A stretch of 64,000 bases of DNA, from positions 407,013-471,012 of the forward strand of contig NZ_OCVX01000007.1 in the NCBI RefSeq assembly GCF_900232995.1, in the 5' to 3' direction. This document shows, piece by piece, positions 53,386 through 61,493 of the stretch (positions are counted from its first letter, which is position 1; each line of letters opens with the position of its first letter). Source of the DNA: Mycobacterium simulans (lineage in GTDB: Bacteria > Actinomycetota > Actinomycetes > Mycobacteriales > Mycobacteriaceae). The notes beneath the pieces were generated by a model. That model saw only the letters and a program-made list of their open reading frames with translations. It was not told the origin of the DNA and did no database searches. The position numbers and the translations under genes are program-made.

Positions 53386-53516
53386 GGAAGCCTACGTTAA
53401 GTTGTGGCCCGCGCCGGTCAGGTGGGGCGTCCCGGTGACCGGACGTCGGGGTGTCCGCGTCCCGGCCACCGGAAACGGACTCGCAAGTCGGCGGAGGAGG
53501 TGAGCAGAATCGCGGC

Positions 53517-53831
53517 ATGCCGGAAGCCGGAGAATGCGCCGCCGTGCAAACTGGCGTCGAAGCAGCCACGGTCGAAGTCGACGTGGACGGAGCGCGGCAT
53601 CGGCTACCTTGGCCGCGCGACCAGAGTCTGGTGGACACGATGCTCGACGCGGGAATCGACGTGCCGCACTCGTGCCGCGAGGGTCATTGCGGTTCCTGCG
53701 TAGCGACCCTGACATCAGGCGAGGTGTACATGGGCAGCTGCGACATCTTGGAACCACACGATCGCGCAGACGGACTCATCCTTGGCTGCCAGGCCCGACC
53801 GGTTACCCCTGAGGTGCACGTTGAGTTCTAG
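53517..53831 (+). CDS. Stand-alone plant-type [2Fe-2S] ferredoxin
   Basis: 104 residues from ATG 53517. Cluster motif C-x4-C-x2-C (SCREGHCGSC) and a distant Cys in LGCQARP. The sequence is most like the C-terminal ferredoxin domain of KshB/HmpB-type reductases, but no FAD/NAD module precedes it, so it is either a free ferredoxin for the Rieske oxygenase or the surviving end of a lost reductase gene. The start is uncertain; the GGAGGAGG upstream is too far for ATG 53517. An IS630 relic sits in its stop codon. Confidence 0.8.
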   Translation: MPEAGECAAVQTGVEAATVEVDVDGARHRLPWPRDQSLVDTMLDAGIDVPHSCREGHCGSCVATLTSGEVYMGSCDILEPHDRADGLILGCQARPVTPEVHVEF

Positions 53832-54078
53832 TGTCCTGAGTCATTAATTCATGGGTTCTTGTTAGAATGGGTGATGCCGTCACCGCATGCCGCGCAGATC
53901 GTGTTGACCGAGGATGAACGCGCCGAGTTGGAGGGCTGGGTCCGGCGTCGCAACCGACATCCGCGCCTGGATCGAGCACTGGAACGACGATCCCAAGCCC
54001 TACGTCTGGACCAAGACCGCCGACCAGATCCTCGAATCAGTCGCCAACTACTGCAAACGAATTAATGACTCAGGACAC
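53831..54078 (+). mobile_element. Internally deleted IS630-family element (MITE-like)
   Basis: 248 bp flanked by TA on both sides (53829-53830 and 54079-54080), the target duplication of IS630/Tc1-type elements. The ends are perfect inverted repeats over 53828-53850 and 54059-54081, beginning TAGTGTCCTGAGTCATT. Inside are the first residues of an IS630 transposase (QIVLTEDERAELEGWVRRR) fused out of frame to its last residues (IRAWIEHWNDDPKPYVWTKT, then ILESVANYCKRIN); the catalytic middle is gone. It inserted into the ferredoxin TAG stop and recreated a TAG. Confidence 0.92.
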
Positions 54079-54115
54079 TAGCGCCCTGCTGGCGCCGCGC
54101 TGAAGAGGGATGGAT

Positions 54116-54285
54116 ATGGCAATCGACACTCCGGTGATCCAGAACGACGCCGTCAGCAGCGCATTTCGCCCGGGGTGGGCCCGGTCGATGAGGCCAATTC
54201 GACGCTGTTTTTAGCTTCCGACGAGGCGCGCTACATCACCGCGGTAACGCTGCCCCTTGACGCCGATCGGCTCAGCGGGATAGGA
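54116..54285 (+). pseudogene. C-terminal remnant of an SDR, plus strand
   Basis: MAIDTPVIQNDAVSSAFRP followed after a frame change by VDEANSTLFLASDEARYITA and VTLPLDA. This is the end of a mycobacterial SDR (the T-P-x-I-x-N and FLASDEARYITG-x-x-x-x-VDAG segments) with the stretch between them deleted. Its 3' end overlaps the convergent HsaD-like gene. Confidence 0.75.
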
Positions 54286-55156
54286 AAGCCAGAACTGTGC
54301 TTTCGAAGGCGTCTTTGGCTTCGATCATCGCCCAGTGCCCGCAGTTGGGGAATACATGCAATTCCGCGTTGGGGATGGTGCGCATCGGAATGATTGCCAT
54401 GTCAAGGGGACTCACGCGATCGTCCCGACCCCAGGTCAGCAGGGTGGGTGCGGTCACCTTGTGCATGACGCCCCATGGCAGCGGCCGATCGGAGGCGTTC
54501 ATCGCTGCCATCATCGCGGCGTAGGTCGCCTTTCCGTACATGCGGCGCGCGGCGGCCAGCGTCTCGGGGTCTGTTGCCAATTGCCAGCGTTCCTCGACCA
54601 GTTCGTCCGTGATCAAGGACTGGTCGTAAACCATCGATTTGAGCCAGTCGACGAGCCGCTGCCGGGTGGGGTCCTCGGTGAATTCCTGCAGTAGCCGAAT
54701 GCCCTCGCTTGGTCCGGGGCTGAACGTGTTGGTACCGATACCTCCGATCGTCACCAGGCGGTCAATGCGATCCGGATGCTCGATGGCGAAATTGATGCCG
54801 ACACCGCCGCCCATCGAGTTGCCGACGATGCGGACCGTGTCGATGCCAAGTGCCTCGAGAAAGGGGGCCACGACGCCCTGGGCGGTGATCATCGGGTGGC
54901 CTCCGAAGTCGTCGGTGACGCCGAATCCGGGAAACTCCAGGATCAAGCACCGGTAGTGCTCGGCGAACGTGGGCAGGACCCCACGGAAGTTGCGCCACCC
55001 GGTGACTCCGGGGCCGGAGCCGTGCAGGAACAGCACCACCGGGGCGCCATCGAGGCCGCAATCGTAGTAACGCAAAGTTCCCGCCGGAGTGCTGATTTCA
55101 CGGAAGTCGTGGTCGACGTCGGCGATCGCTTGGGAATTATTGGCCACGGATGTCAC
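54272..55156 (-). CDS. HsaD-like meta-cleavage product hydrolase
   Basis: 294 residues from GTG 55156 (GTG 55147 also possible). Alpha/beta hydrolase with oxyanion HGSGPGVTGW, nucleophile Ser114 in VGNSMGGGVG, Asp in WGRDDRVSPLD and His in NCGHWAMIEA. The same catalytic positions and length occur in HsaD, which hydrolyses the C-C bond of 4,9-DSHA after HsaC. It stands apart from the HsaA/HsaC operon but on the same strand. Confidence 0.9.
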   Translation of the reverse strand: MTSVANNSQAIADVDHDFREISTPAGTLRYYDCGLDGAPVVLFLHGSGPGVTGWRNFRGVLPTFAEHYRCLILEFPGFGVTDDFGGHPMITAQGVVAPFLEALGIDTVRIVGNSMGGGVGINFAIEHPDRIDRLVTIGGIGTNTFSPGPSEGIRLLQEFTEDPTRQRLVDWLKSMVYDQSLITDELVEERWQLATDPETLAAARRMYGKATYAAMMAAMNASDRPLPWGVMHKVTAPTLLTWGRDDRVSPLDMAIIPMRTIPNAELHVFPNCGHWAMIEAKDAFESTVLAFLSR

Positions 55157-55300
55157 CCTGCCATCCCGTCTGGAGTAATGGGAGGGATGTTCCGCTGATT
55201 GGGTCTGTCGTTCCCGGTCAGTCTGAAACCGGCTGACTGTTCTGCGTGTCGCGGCGGCCGCCAGGCAAAAGGGGTTAAGTCCAGCGCGTCTGTCGGCAGG

Positions 55301-55468
55301 GCGGCGATCACCGAATTGCATCCCGACACCGCGAAAGTCCTGGTCTTCCTGAATCAAGTCACGGTCAGCCAGGACCGGCCCGACCCCGTTCAGGCCGCCA
55401 CGAGCGGCGTTGCACGACTGACCAAAGTCGATGGCAGTTGGTTGATTTCGGTGGTTGACCCGATCTAG
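55301..55468 (+). pseudogene. C-terminal remnant of an Mce-associated protein
   Basis: The last 55 residues of the frame (AAITELHPDTAKVLVFLNQV, TVSQDRPDP, ARLTKVDGSWLISVVDPI) match the C-terminal domain end of Mce-associated membrane proteins. The membrane span and the first half of the domain are missing; what precedes is unrelated. It marks a deletion or insertion break at the right side of the island. Confidence 0.65.
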
Positions 55469-55757
55469 TCCGAGTCGGCTTTCCCGCTTCCGCAGCTGTC
55501 AACGGCTTGATGGAGGTGTGCCTACTCCCGTGAATGTGTTAGCGGCGACGACTCGTTGCGAACCATGCTGCTTGCCGCGACATAGCCCGCCACTTGCGCG
55601 ATCCTGATTTGCTGTATCGGGTGACACACCGAACCGCGGACCCAATCGGGCCGAGCCCGAGGGCAGCTCTATGCATACGGCTACCTTGGGTTCTTGCCAA
55701 GCCAGTACAGTAGGCGGCCGCCCACCGAACTGGTCTCCCCGACACCGTCAGTTCCGC
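55469..55757. other. Intergenic stretch before the pykA-like repeat
   Basis: 289 bp between the Mce-associated remnant and the pykA-like promoter copy. Readings in all frames are short and have no recognised motif; I see no repeat or hairpin that I can support. Confidence 0.35.
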
Positions 55758-55792
55758 GACTATGCTGTGTCGTCGTGACGGGACGCGGGAGG
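55758..55792 (+). repeat. Partial copy of the pykA promoter and first codons
   Basis: 30 of 35 bases match 29629-29663: the -10 TATGCT, the spacer, the GTG start and the next codons. The copy still opens a 19-codon frame (55775-55834) starting V-T-x-R-G, as in PykA, and overlapping the tesB1 start. It probably serves as promoter for tesB1. Confidence 0.75.
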
Positions 55793-55817
55793 TACGTCAA
55801 GCACCAAGGAGAGCTCC

Positions 55818-56708
55818 GTGCCGACGGGCGATGAGCCGAACGCATCTGATTTCACCGAATTGCTGGCGGTACTGGATCTCAGTCGTGTGGCCGACGACCA
55901 GTTCATCGGATCGCATCCCAGCAAGAACCCGCTACGAACATTCGGCGGCCTGCTCATAGCGCAATCGTTCGTCGCGAGCAGCCGCACGCTGATCCGTGAC
56001 GACCTTCCACCCAGCGCATTGTCGGTGCATTTCATCAACGGCGGCGACACTACCAAAGACATCGAATTCCACGTGCTGCGGCTGCGCGATGAGCGCCGCT
56101 TCGCCAATCGGCGCGTCGACGCGGTGCAGGACGGCACGTTGTTGTCTTCTGCGATGATCTCGTACACGTCCGGGGGCGCCGGACTTGAGCACGCCGTCGA
56201 TCCGCCGCGAGTGCCCGAGCCGCATACGCTGCCGCCAATTGGCGAGCTCTTGCGCGGCTATGAGGAGACCGTCCCGCATTTCGTCAATGCGCTGCAGCCC
56301 ATCGAATGGCGATACACCAACGACCCGGCCTGGGTAATGCGGGACAAGGGCGATCGGCTGGACTACAACCGCGTCTGGCTCAAGGCCCGGGGCGCGATGC
56401 CCAATGATCCGGTGTTGCATACCGCGACGATGCTGTACTCCTCGGATACCACCGTGCTGGACTCGGTGATCACCACCCACGGGCTGTCGTGGGGCTTCGA
56501 CCGCATCTTTGCGGCGTCGGCCAACCACTCGGTGTGGTTTCACCGGCAGGTCAATTTCGATGACTGGGTACTGTATTCGACGTCGTCGCCAGCAGCAGCG
56601 GATTCACGCGGGCTGGGCAGCGGGCACTTCTTCGATCGCTCCGGGCAACTCATCGCCACGGTGGTGCAAGAGGGCGTGCTGAAATATTTCCCCACTCCTC
56701 CCCGATAG
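55818..56708 (+). CDS. tesB1: Acyl-CoA thioesterase II
   Basis: 296 residues from GTG 55818 with AAGGAGAG upstream. Double-hotdog TesB enzyme: motif NPLRTFGGLLIAQSF and VHFINGGDTTKDIEF in the first half, MLYSSDTTVLDSV and WFHRQVNFDDWVLY in the second, with the expected Asp/Thr/Gln catalytic positions. Hydrolyses medium- and long-chain acyl-CoA. Its usual neighbour pykA is 24.7 kb away here. Confidence 0.95.
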   Translation: MPTGDEPNASDFTELLAVLDLSRVADDQFIGSHPSKNPLRTFGGLLIAQSFVASSRTLIRDDLPPSALSVHFINGGDTTKDIEFHVLRLRDERRFANRRVDAVQDGTLLSSAMISYTSGGAGLEHAVDPPRVPEPHTLPPIGELLRGYEETVPHFVNALQPIEWRYTNDPAWVMRDKGDRLDYNRVWLKARGAMPNDPVLHTATMLYSSDTTVLDSVITTHGLSWGFDRIFAASANHSVWFHRQVNFDDWVLYSTSSPAAADSRGLGSGHFFDRSGQLIATVVQEGVLKYFPTPPR

Positions 56709-56794
56709 ACACTGCGGAACGTCGGATTTCGGCTCAGCAACGCCGTGATTAGGCGTACCGTTTTTGGGTAGTGGCAGCTCATCGGGAGGTGAGT

Positions 56795-58201
56795 GTGAAA
56801 GAGCCATCGGTCGGCGTCGCACGGCGGTCCCTCGGTGATCGCGCTCGCGAACGCGTTGTGGTCCACGTCGATTCGCTCCGGGCGCGCTGCATTGGTGCGC
56901 TGGCGGTGTTTTGCGCGGCATGCTGGCTGATCGCACTGTTTGCCCGCGATTATCGGCACGGCGATTGGCAGACCGACGGCCGATTGGGTTGGTCGCTCAC
57001 GGTTTTGGCTGCGGTGGCGTTGATCGCTCGCGGCATCTTCCTTGGCCGGCCGGTGACGGCCTTGCATGCGATGACAGCCGGAGCATTCCTGGTTGTGGGT
57101 TTGGGCGCGCACGTGCTGTTCTTCGATTTGCTTGGTGAGGTGCTGATCGCCGGTTCCGGACTGGTGTTGATGTGGCCGACGGCTGCGCATCCGAGGCCCG
57201 AAGACCTGCCTCGCGTGTGGGCTTTGATCAACACCACCAAGGCGGATCCGTTGGCGCCGTTCGCCATGCAGGCGGGTAGGGGCTACCACTTCAGCGCTGA
57301 CGGCGCCGCTGCGCTGGCGTACCGAACCCGGATGGGATTCGCGGTAGTGGGTGGGGACCCGATCGGGGACGAGGCGCACTTTAGCGAGCTGGTCGCCGAC
57401 TTCATCGCCATGTGCCACACCCGCGGCTGGCGGCTGGTGGTGGTGGCCTGCAGTGAGCGCCGGCTTGGATTGTGGACCGACCGCGCCGTAGTCGGCCAAT
57501 CGTTACGAGCGATCCCCATCGGCCGAGATGTTGTCGTCGACGTGACCAGTTTTGAACTGGCGGGACGCAAATTTCGCAACCTGCGTCAGGCAGTGAACCG
57601 CACGCACAACTTCGGTATCACCACCGAAATCGTGGCCGAACAAGACCTTGACGATCGGCAGCGAGCGGAACTGTCGACCGTACTGCTGGCATCACCCAAA
57701 GGGGCCAGTACCGATCGCGGCTTTTGTATGAACCTGGACGGCGTGCTGGAGGGCCGCTATCCCGGCGTGCAGTTGATCATCGCCAGGGATGCTTCGGGCC
57801 AGGTACAGGGTTTCGACCGATTCACGACGGCCGGCGGTGGCAGCGACTTGTCCCTTGATGTGCCGTGGCGGCGGCGTGGGGCCCCGAACGGAATCGACGA
57901 ACGGCTCAGCATCGACATGATCGCTGCGGCTAAAGAACAAGGGGCACAACGGGTATCGCTAGCCTTCGCGGCGTTTCCCGAGCTTTTCGACGGCGACCAG
58001 CGGGGCCGCCTACAGAAGCTGTTCTCCGCCCTGATCCATGTTCTCGACCCGTTGCTCGCCCTCGGGTCGTTGTCCCGATATGTACGCAATTTTCCCGCGA
58101 TGGATTCCCGCCGCTACGCGTTGGCCTCGTTGACTCAGGTCGTTCCGTTGATGTTCGTGTTGCTGTCGCTGGAGTTCATGCCGCGCCGTCGACACCTGTG
58201 A
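56795..58201 (+). CDS. DUF2156 membrane protein (LssY/MprF C-domain-like)
   Basis: 468 residues from GTG 56795, chosen for GGGAGG 5 nt upstream (GTG 56771 is open too). Four spans in the first 130 residues, then a DUF2156 acyltransferase-like domain (about 140-455) with GGDPIGDEAHF, FRNLRQAVNRT and DERLSIDMI, related to the catalytic domain of MprF lysyl-phosphatidylglycerol synthases. Equivalent to Rv1619. Acceptor and donor unknown. Its 3' end overlaps cydC by 26 bp tail to tail. Confidence 0.85.
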   Translation: MKEPSVGVARRSLGDRARERVVVHVDSLRARCIGALAVFCAACWLIALFARDYRHGDWQTDGRLGWSLTVLAAVALIARGIFLGRPVTALHAMTAGAFLVVGLGAHVLFFDLLGEVLIAGSGLVLMWPTAAHPRPEDLPRVWALINTTKADPLAPFAMQAGRGYHFSADGAAALAYRTRMGFAVVGGDPIGDEAHFSELVADFIAMCHTRGWRLVVVACSERRLGLWTDRAVVGQSLRAIPIGRDVVVDVTSFELAGRKFRNLRQAVNRTHNFGITTEIVAEQDLDDRQRAELSTVLLASPKGASTDRGFCMNLDGVLEGRYPGVQLIIARDASGQVQGFDRFTTAGGGSDLSLDVPWRRRGAPNGIDERLSIDMIAAAKEQGAQRVSLAFAAFPELFDGDQRGRLQKLFSALIHVLDPLLALGSLSRYVRNFPAMDSRRYALASLTQVVPLMFVLLSLEFMPRRRHL

Positions 58202-59831
58202 TCTTTAGTTCGGCGCAGCGGATGTCGTTGGGCAAGTGATGAGTAGCTACCACCACCGTCTTGGTAGCGGGTATCAAACCGGCATTCTCGGCCAACAGAT
58301 GACGCAGCACGATGTCGGTGTCGGTCGCATCGAGGTGTTCGGTCGGTTCGTCGAGCAGCAGGATCCGGGCGGGCGAGAGCAGCGCCCGTGCCAGCAACAG
58401 CCGCCTGCGCTGGCCCGCCGAAACCGCCTGGGCGCCACCGGTCAAGACCGTCGACAGCCCCAGGGGCAGACTGGCCAGCCAGCCGCCGAGGCCGACGGCG
58501 TCCAGGACGTCGGTGAGTTCGCCATCTTCACAATCGCCGCGGGCGACCAGCAAGTTGTCTCGGACCGTGGTGGCGAAAATATGCGCATCCTCAGCGAAAA
58601 ATGTTGCAGCGTTGCGCAGTTCGGCTTCATCGAAGTCGTTGAGGTCGGTTCCGTCCACCATTACCTGTCCGCGTAGCGGCGGCAGCAAGCCGGCCAGGGT
58701 CATCAGCAGCGTTGTCTTTCCGGAGCCGCTGGTGCCCGTGACGGCCAACCGCGCACCGGGCGGCAGATCGATAGTTGCGTGGTGTGACTGGGCTTCCGAG
58801 CGACCGGAACACACATCGGCAGATAACCTGCCCGTGACTGCGTGGCACGCGGGTGCTACCGCGGTTTTCGCGCTGACGTCCGCCGGAGCCAACTCCAGCA
58901 GGCGGCGCGCCGCGATCCGCGATCGGGTCAACTGGACGGCCGCCGCCGGCAGGGCGCTCGTCGCCTCAAATGCGGAGAGCGGCAACAACATCAGGACGCC
59001 CAATGTCGTCGGTGCGACCGTAGGTGCCATCGCTATCCCGGCTACCACCGCGCCGAGCACGCTGACGCCGATGGCCGCGGTTGGCATGGCCTCGGCGATA
59101 GCTGCCGGTTTGGCCGCGGCGTCGAGCGCTGCACCCCAAGCGCATTGCCGACTTTTCGATTCGGCGATGACCTCGGTCAGGCACCCAGCGACACGTAGTT
59201 CGGGTGCATGTTCGAGTGCGAGTAATGCCGCTGTGTCGCGTTCGGAATGATGTTGGCTGGCAAGGGCTTCCTGCTTTGCCGCGGCGTGGGCGGCAAGGCG
59301 CGGCGCGATAACTCCGGCTATGAGTAGACAGAGCGCCAGTACGACGGCGGCCGGCAGCGATATGACGCCGACAACCACTGTCGCCGCCGCCGCCAGCACC
59401 GCGGCGACGCCGATCGGAACTACGGCGCGCACCAGCACGTCAGCCAATGCGTCAACGTCGGCGCCGACTCGGGCCACCAAGTCACCGCTGTGGAATCGGA
59501 CGGCGGCGGCTGTCGGCCCGGTCGCCAGCCGATGATAGATCCGCGCGCGCGCCGCGCTGGCCGCACGCAACGCGGTGTCGTGGGTTGCCAGTCGCTCGCA
59601 GTAGTTCAGCACGCCGCGCGAAATCGCGAACGTCCGAACCGCCACGACCGCGACCGATAGATCGAGCACGGGCGGCATCTGCCAGGCGCGCATGATCAGC
59701 CACGCCGAGACGCCGGCCAACGCTAGGGCGCTGCCCAGCGACAGCACGCCAAGTGCGATGGCGGCCAGTATGCGCGGTAGCTGGGGACGCAGTAGGTCGG
59801 AGGCGGCGAATAGGGCGTCAGACCGGCGCAT
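58176..59831 (-). CDS. cydC: Heterodimeric ABC exporter subunit CydC
   Basis: 551 residues from ATG 59831, overlapping cydD by 14 bp. Six-span ABC exporter domain (1-310) and nucleotide-binding domain with Walker A GTSGSGKT, signature VSAGQ and Walker B RILLLDEPTEHLD. With CydD it forms the exporter needed for assembly of cytochrome bd (thiol or heme related). A short insertion with a Cys (ADVCSGRSEAQ) precedes the Walker A strand. Confidence 0.95.
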   Translation of the reverse strand: MRRSDALFAASDLLRPQLPRILAAIALGVLSLGSALALAGVSAWLIMRAWQMPPVLDLSVAVVAVRTFAISRGVLNYCERLATHDTALRAASAARARIYHRLATGPTAAAVRFHSGDLVARVGADVDALADVLVRAVVPIGVAAVLAAAATVVVGVISLPAAVVLALCLLIAGVIAPRLAAHAAAKQEALASQHHSERDTAALLALEHAPELRVAGCLTEVIAESKSRQCAWGAALDAAAKPAAIAEAMPTAAIGVSVLGAVVAGIAMAPTVAPTTLGVLMLLPLSAFEATSALPAAAVQLTRSRIAARRLLELAPADVSAKTAVAPACHAVTGRLSADVCSGRSEAQSHHATIDLPPGARLAVTGTSGSGKTTLLMTLAGLLPPLRGQVMVDGTDLNDFDEAELRNAATFFAEDAHIFATTVRDNLLVARGDCEDGELTDVLDAVGLGGWLASLPLGLSTVLTGGAQAVSAGQRRRLLLARALLSPARILLLDEPTEHLDATDTDIVLRHLLAENAGLIPATKTVVVATHHLPNDIRCAELKITGVDGAA

Positions 59832-61416
59832 AGTCCACCTGACTGTCGGCGGTGACCTCGACGATCCTGTCGCCGATGGCGACGACTCGCTCCCGATGGG
59901 CGACGACCACCACGGTCGCACCGGCTCGGGCGCGCTCGACAATGGCCCGTAGCACCCGGTCCTCGGTGCGGTCGTCCAGGTGTGCGGTGGGTTCGTCGAG
60001 CAGCAGCACGGACGCGGCTGATCCGAGCGCTCGGGCCAGAGCCAATCGTTGTCGTTGCCCCAGCGACAGCCCGACGCCATCGCGGCCGAGTAACGTCTCC
60101 ATCCCGTGCGGCAGATCGGCCAGCACCGCATCGAATCCTGCTGTGGCACAGGCGTTATCGACGTCAGTCAGGTCGCCGAGCAGAGCAAGATTGTCGCGGA
60201 CTGTACCGGGAACCAGCACCGGACGTTGCGGCAGCCAGGACACCTGCCGCCACCAATCGCTGGGTGCCAGCTCGCCGAGGTCGACGCCGGCGACGGTGAT
60301 CCGTCCCGCCGACGGCGGCGTAAGCCCCGCGATTACCTGCAGGGTGATGCTCTTGCCCGCGCCGTTGTGTCCGGTCAGCACGGTGACCCGGCCGGGTTCC
60401 ATTACGGCGGTCAGGTCATTGGGCGCACGGCCGTCTCGGGCTGCGACGCTAAGGCTCTCCAGGCGGATCTGTGCGCCACGTGCGGCCACGGTTCGTTGGC
60501 CCTGCCTTTCCGAGCCTCGTTCGCCGATAAGGGCAAAGGCTTTGTCGGCCGCGGTTCTCCCGTCCTGGGCTGCATGGAACTCCACACCGATGCGGCGCAG
60601 CGGCCAGTAGACGTCCGGCGCCAGCAGCAGGACGGTCAAACCAACGGCCAGACTCATCTCGCCGAACACCAGGCGAAGACCAATGCCGACAGCGACCAGT
60701 GCCACGCCGAGCGTGGCCAGCAATTCCAGCACCAGCGCCGACGAGAACGCGATCCGCAGTGTCGCCATCGCCGAGCGTCGATGGGCGGCACCGAGTTCGG
60801 CGATACGCTGCTCCGGGCCGGACGCGCGGCCCAGAGCCCGCAGTGTGGGGAGGCCGGCGATCAGATCCAGCAACCGGGCCTGCAGTGTGGTCATCGCCGC
60901 CAGCGCGGCCGCCGATCGGTCAGCGGTGGCCAGTCCGATCAATACCATGAAGATCGGTATTAGCGGCAGCGTAATCACCACGATCACCATCGATTTCAGG
61001 TCGTACATGGCGACCACGGCTACGGTGGCCGGAGTCAGGATCGCGGCGAGCAACAGTGTCGGCAGATAACCGGTGAAGTAGGGGCGCAAGCCGTCCAAGC
61101 CGCGGGTGACCACCACCGCGGCGGCGTCCCGCTGCGCTGCCAGCTCACTGGGCTGCCGAGCGGTCACCGCCGTGAGCACCTGACCACTGAGGTCGGCGAT
61201 TATCGCGCTGGCGCCTCGTTGCCCCAGTCGCGCCTGTAGCCAGTGTGTCAGGGTGCGGATTGTCCATAGCCCCAACAAGATCGAGACCGGTCCGAGCCAG
61301 CCACGCGGACTGCCCGCTGGGGGATTGCTCACCACCCGCGCAACGATGTTGGCCAGGACGATCGCCGAGCCGATCGCGCAGCCGGTGATCACGACCCCGC
61401 AGGCCACGGCGGCCAC
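59818..61416 (-). CDS. cydD: Heterodimeric ABC exporter subunit CydD
   Basis: 532 residues from GTG 61416. Membrane domain (about 1-300) and ABC domain with Walker A GHNGAGKS, signature LSLGQRQ and Walker B VLLLDEPTAHLD. The frame stays open another 27 codons upstream (to CTG 61497) and these encode a good leader (LDPRLFRASPALRRYLV) typical of ABC exporters, but no ATG, GTG or TTG is found there, so the real start may be the CTG that overlaps the cydB stop. Confidence 0.93.
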   Translation of the reverse strand: MAAVACGVVITGCAIGSAIVLANIVARVVSNPPAGSPRGWLGPVSILLGLWTIRTLTHWLQARLGQRGASAIIADLSGQVLTAVTARQPSELAAQRDAAAVVVTRGLDGLRPYFTGYLPTLLLAAILTPATVAVVAMYDLKSMVIVVITLPLIPIFMVLIGLATADRSAAALAAMTTLQARLLDLIAGLPTLRALGRASGPEQRIAELGAAHRRSAMATLRIAFSSALVLELLATLGVALVAVGIGLRLVFGEMSLAVGLTVLLLAPDVYWPLRRIGVEFHAAQDGRTAADKAFALIGERGSERQGQRTVAARGAQIRLESLSVAARDGRAPNDLTAVMEPGRVTVLTGHNGAGKSITLQVIAGLTPPSAGRITVAGVDLGELAPSDWWRQVSWLPQRPVLVPGTVRDNLALLGDLTDVDNACATAGFDAVLADLPHGMETLLGRDGVGLSLGQRQRLALARALGSAASVLLLDEPTAHLDDRTEDRVLRAIVERARAGATVVVVAHRERVVAIGDRIVEVTADSQVDYAPV

Positions 61417-61493
61417 CAGGTAGCGGCGTAGCGCGGGCGACGCCCGAAATAGTCGCGGGTCCAGCGGCGCCCGCGATGTCGAGTCCGTGGCGC

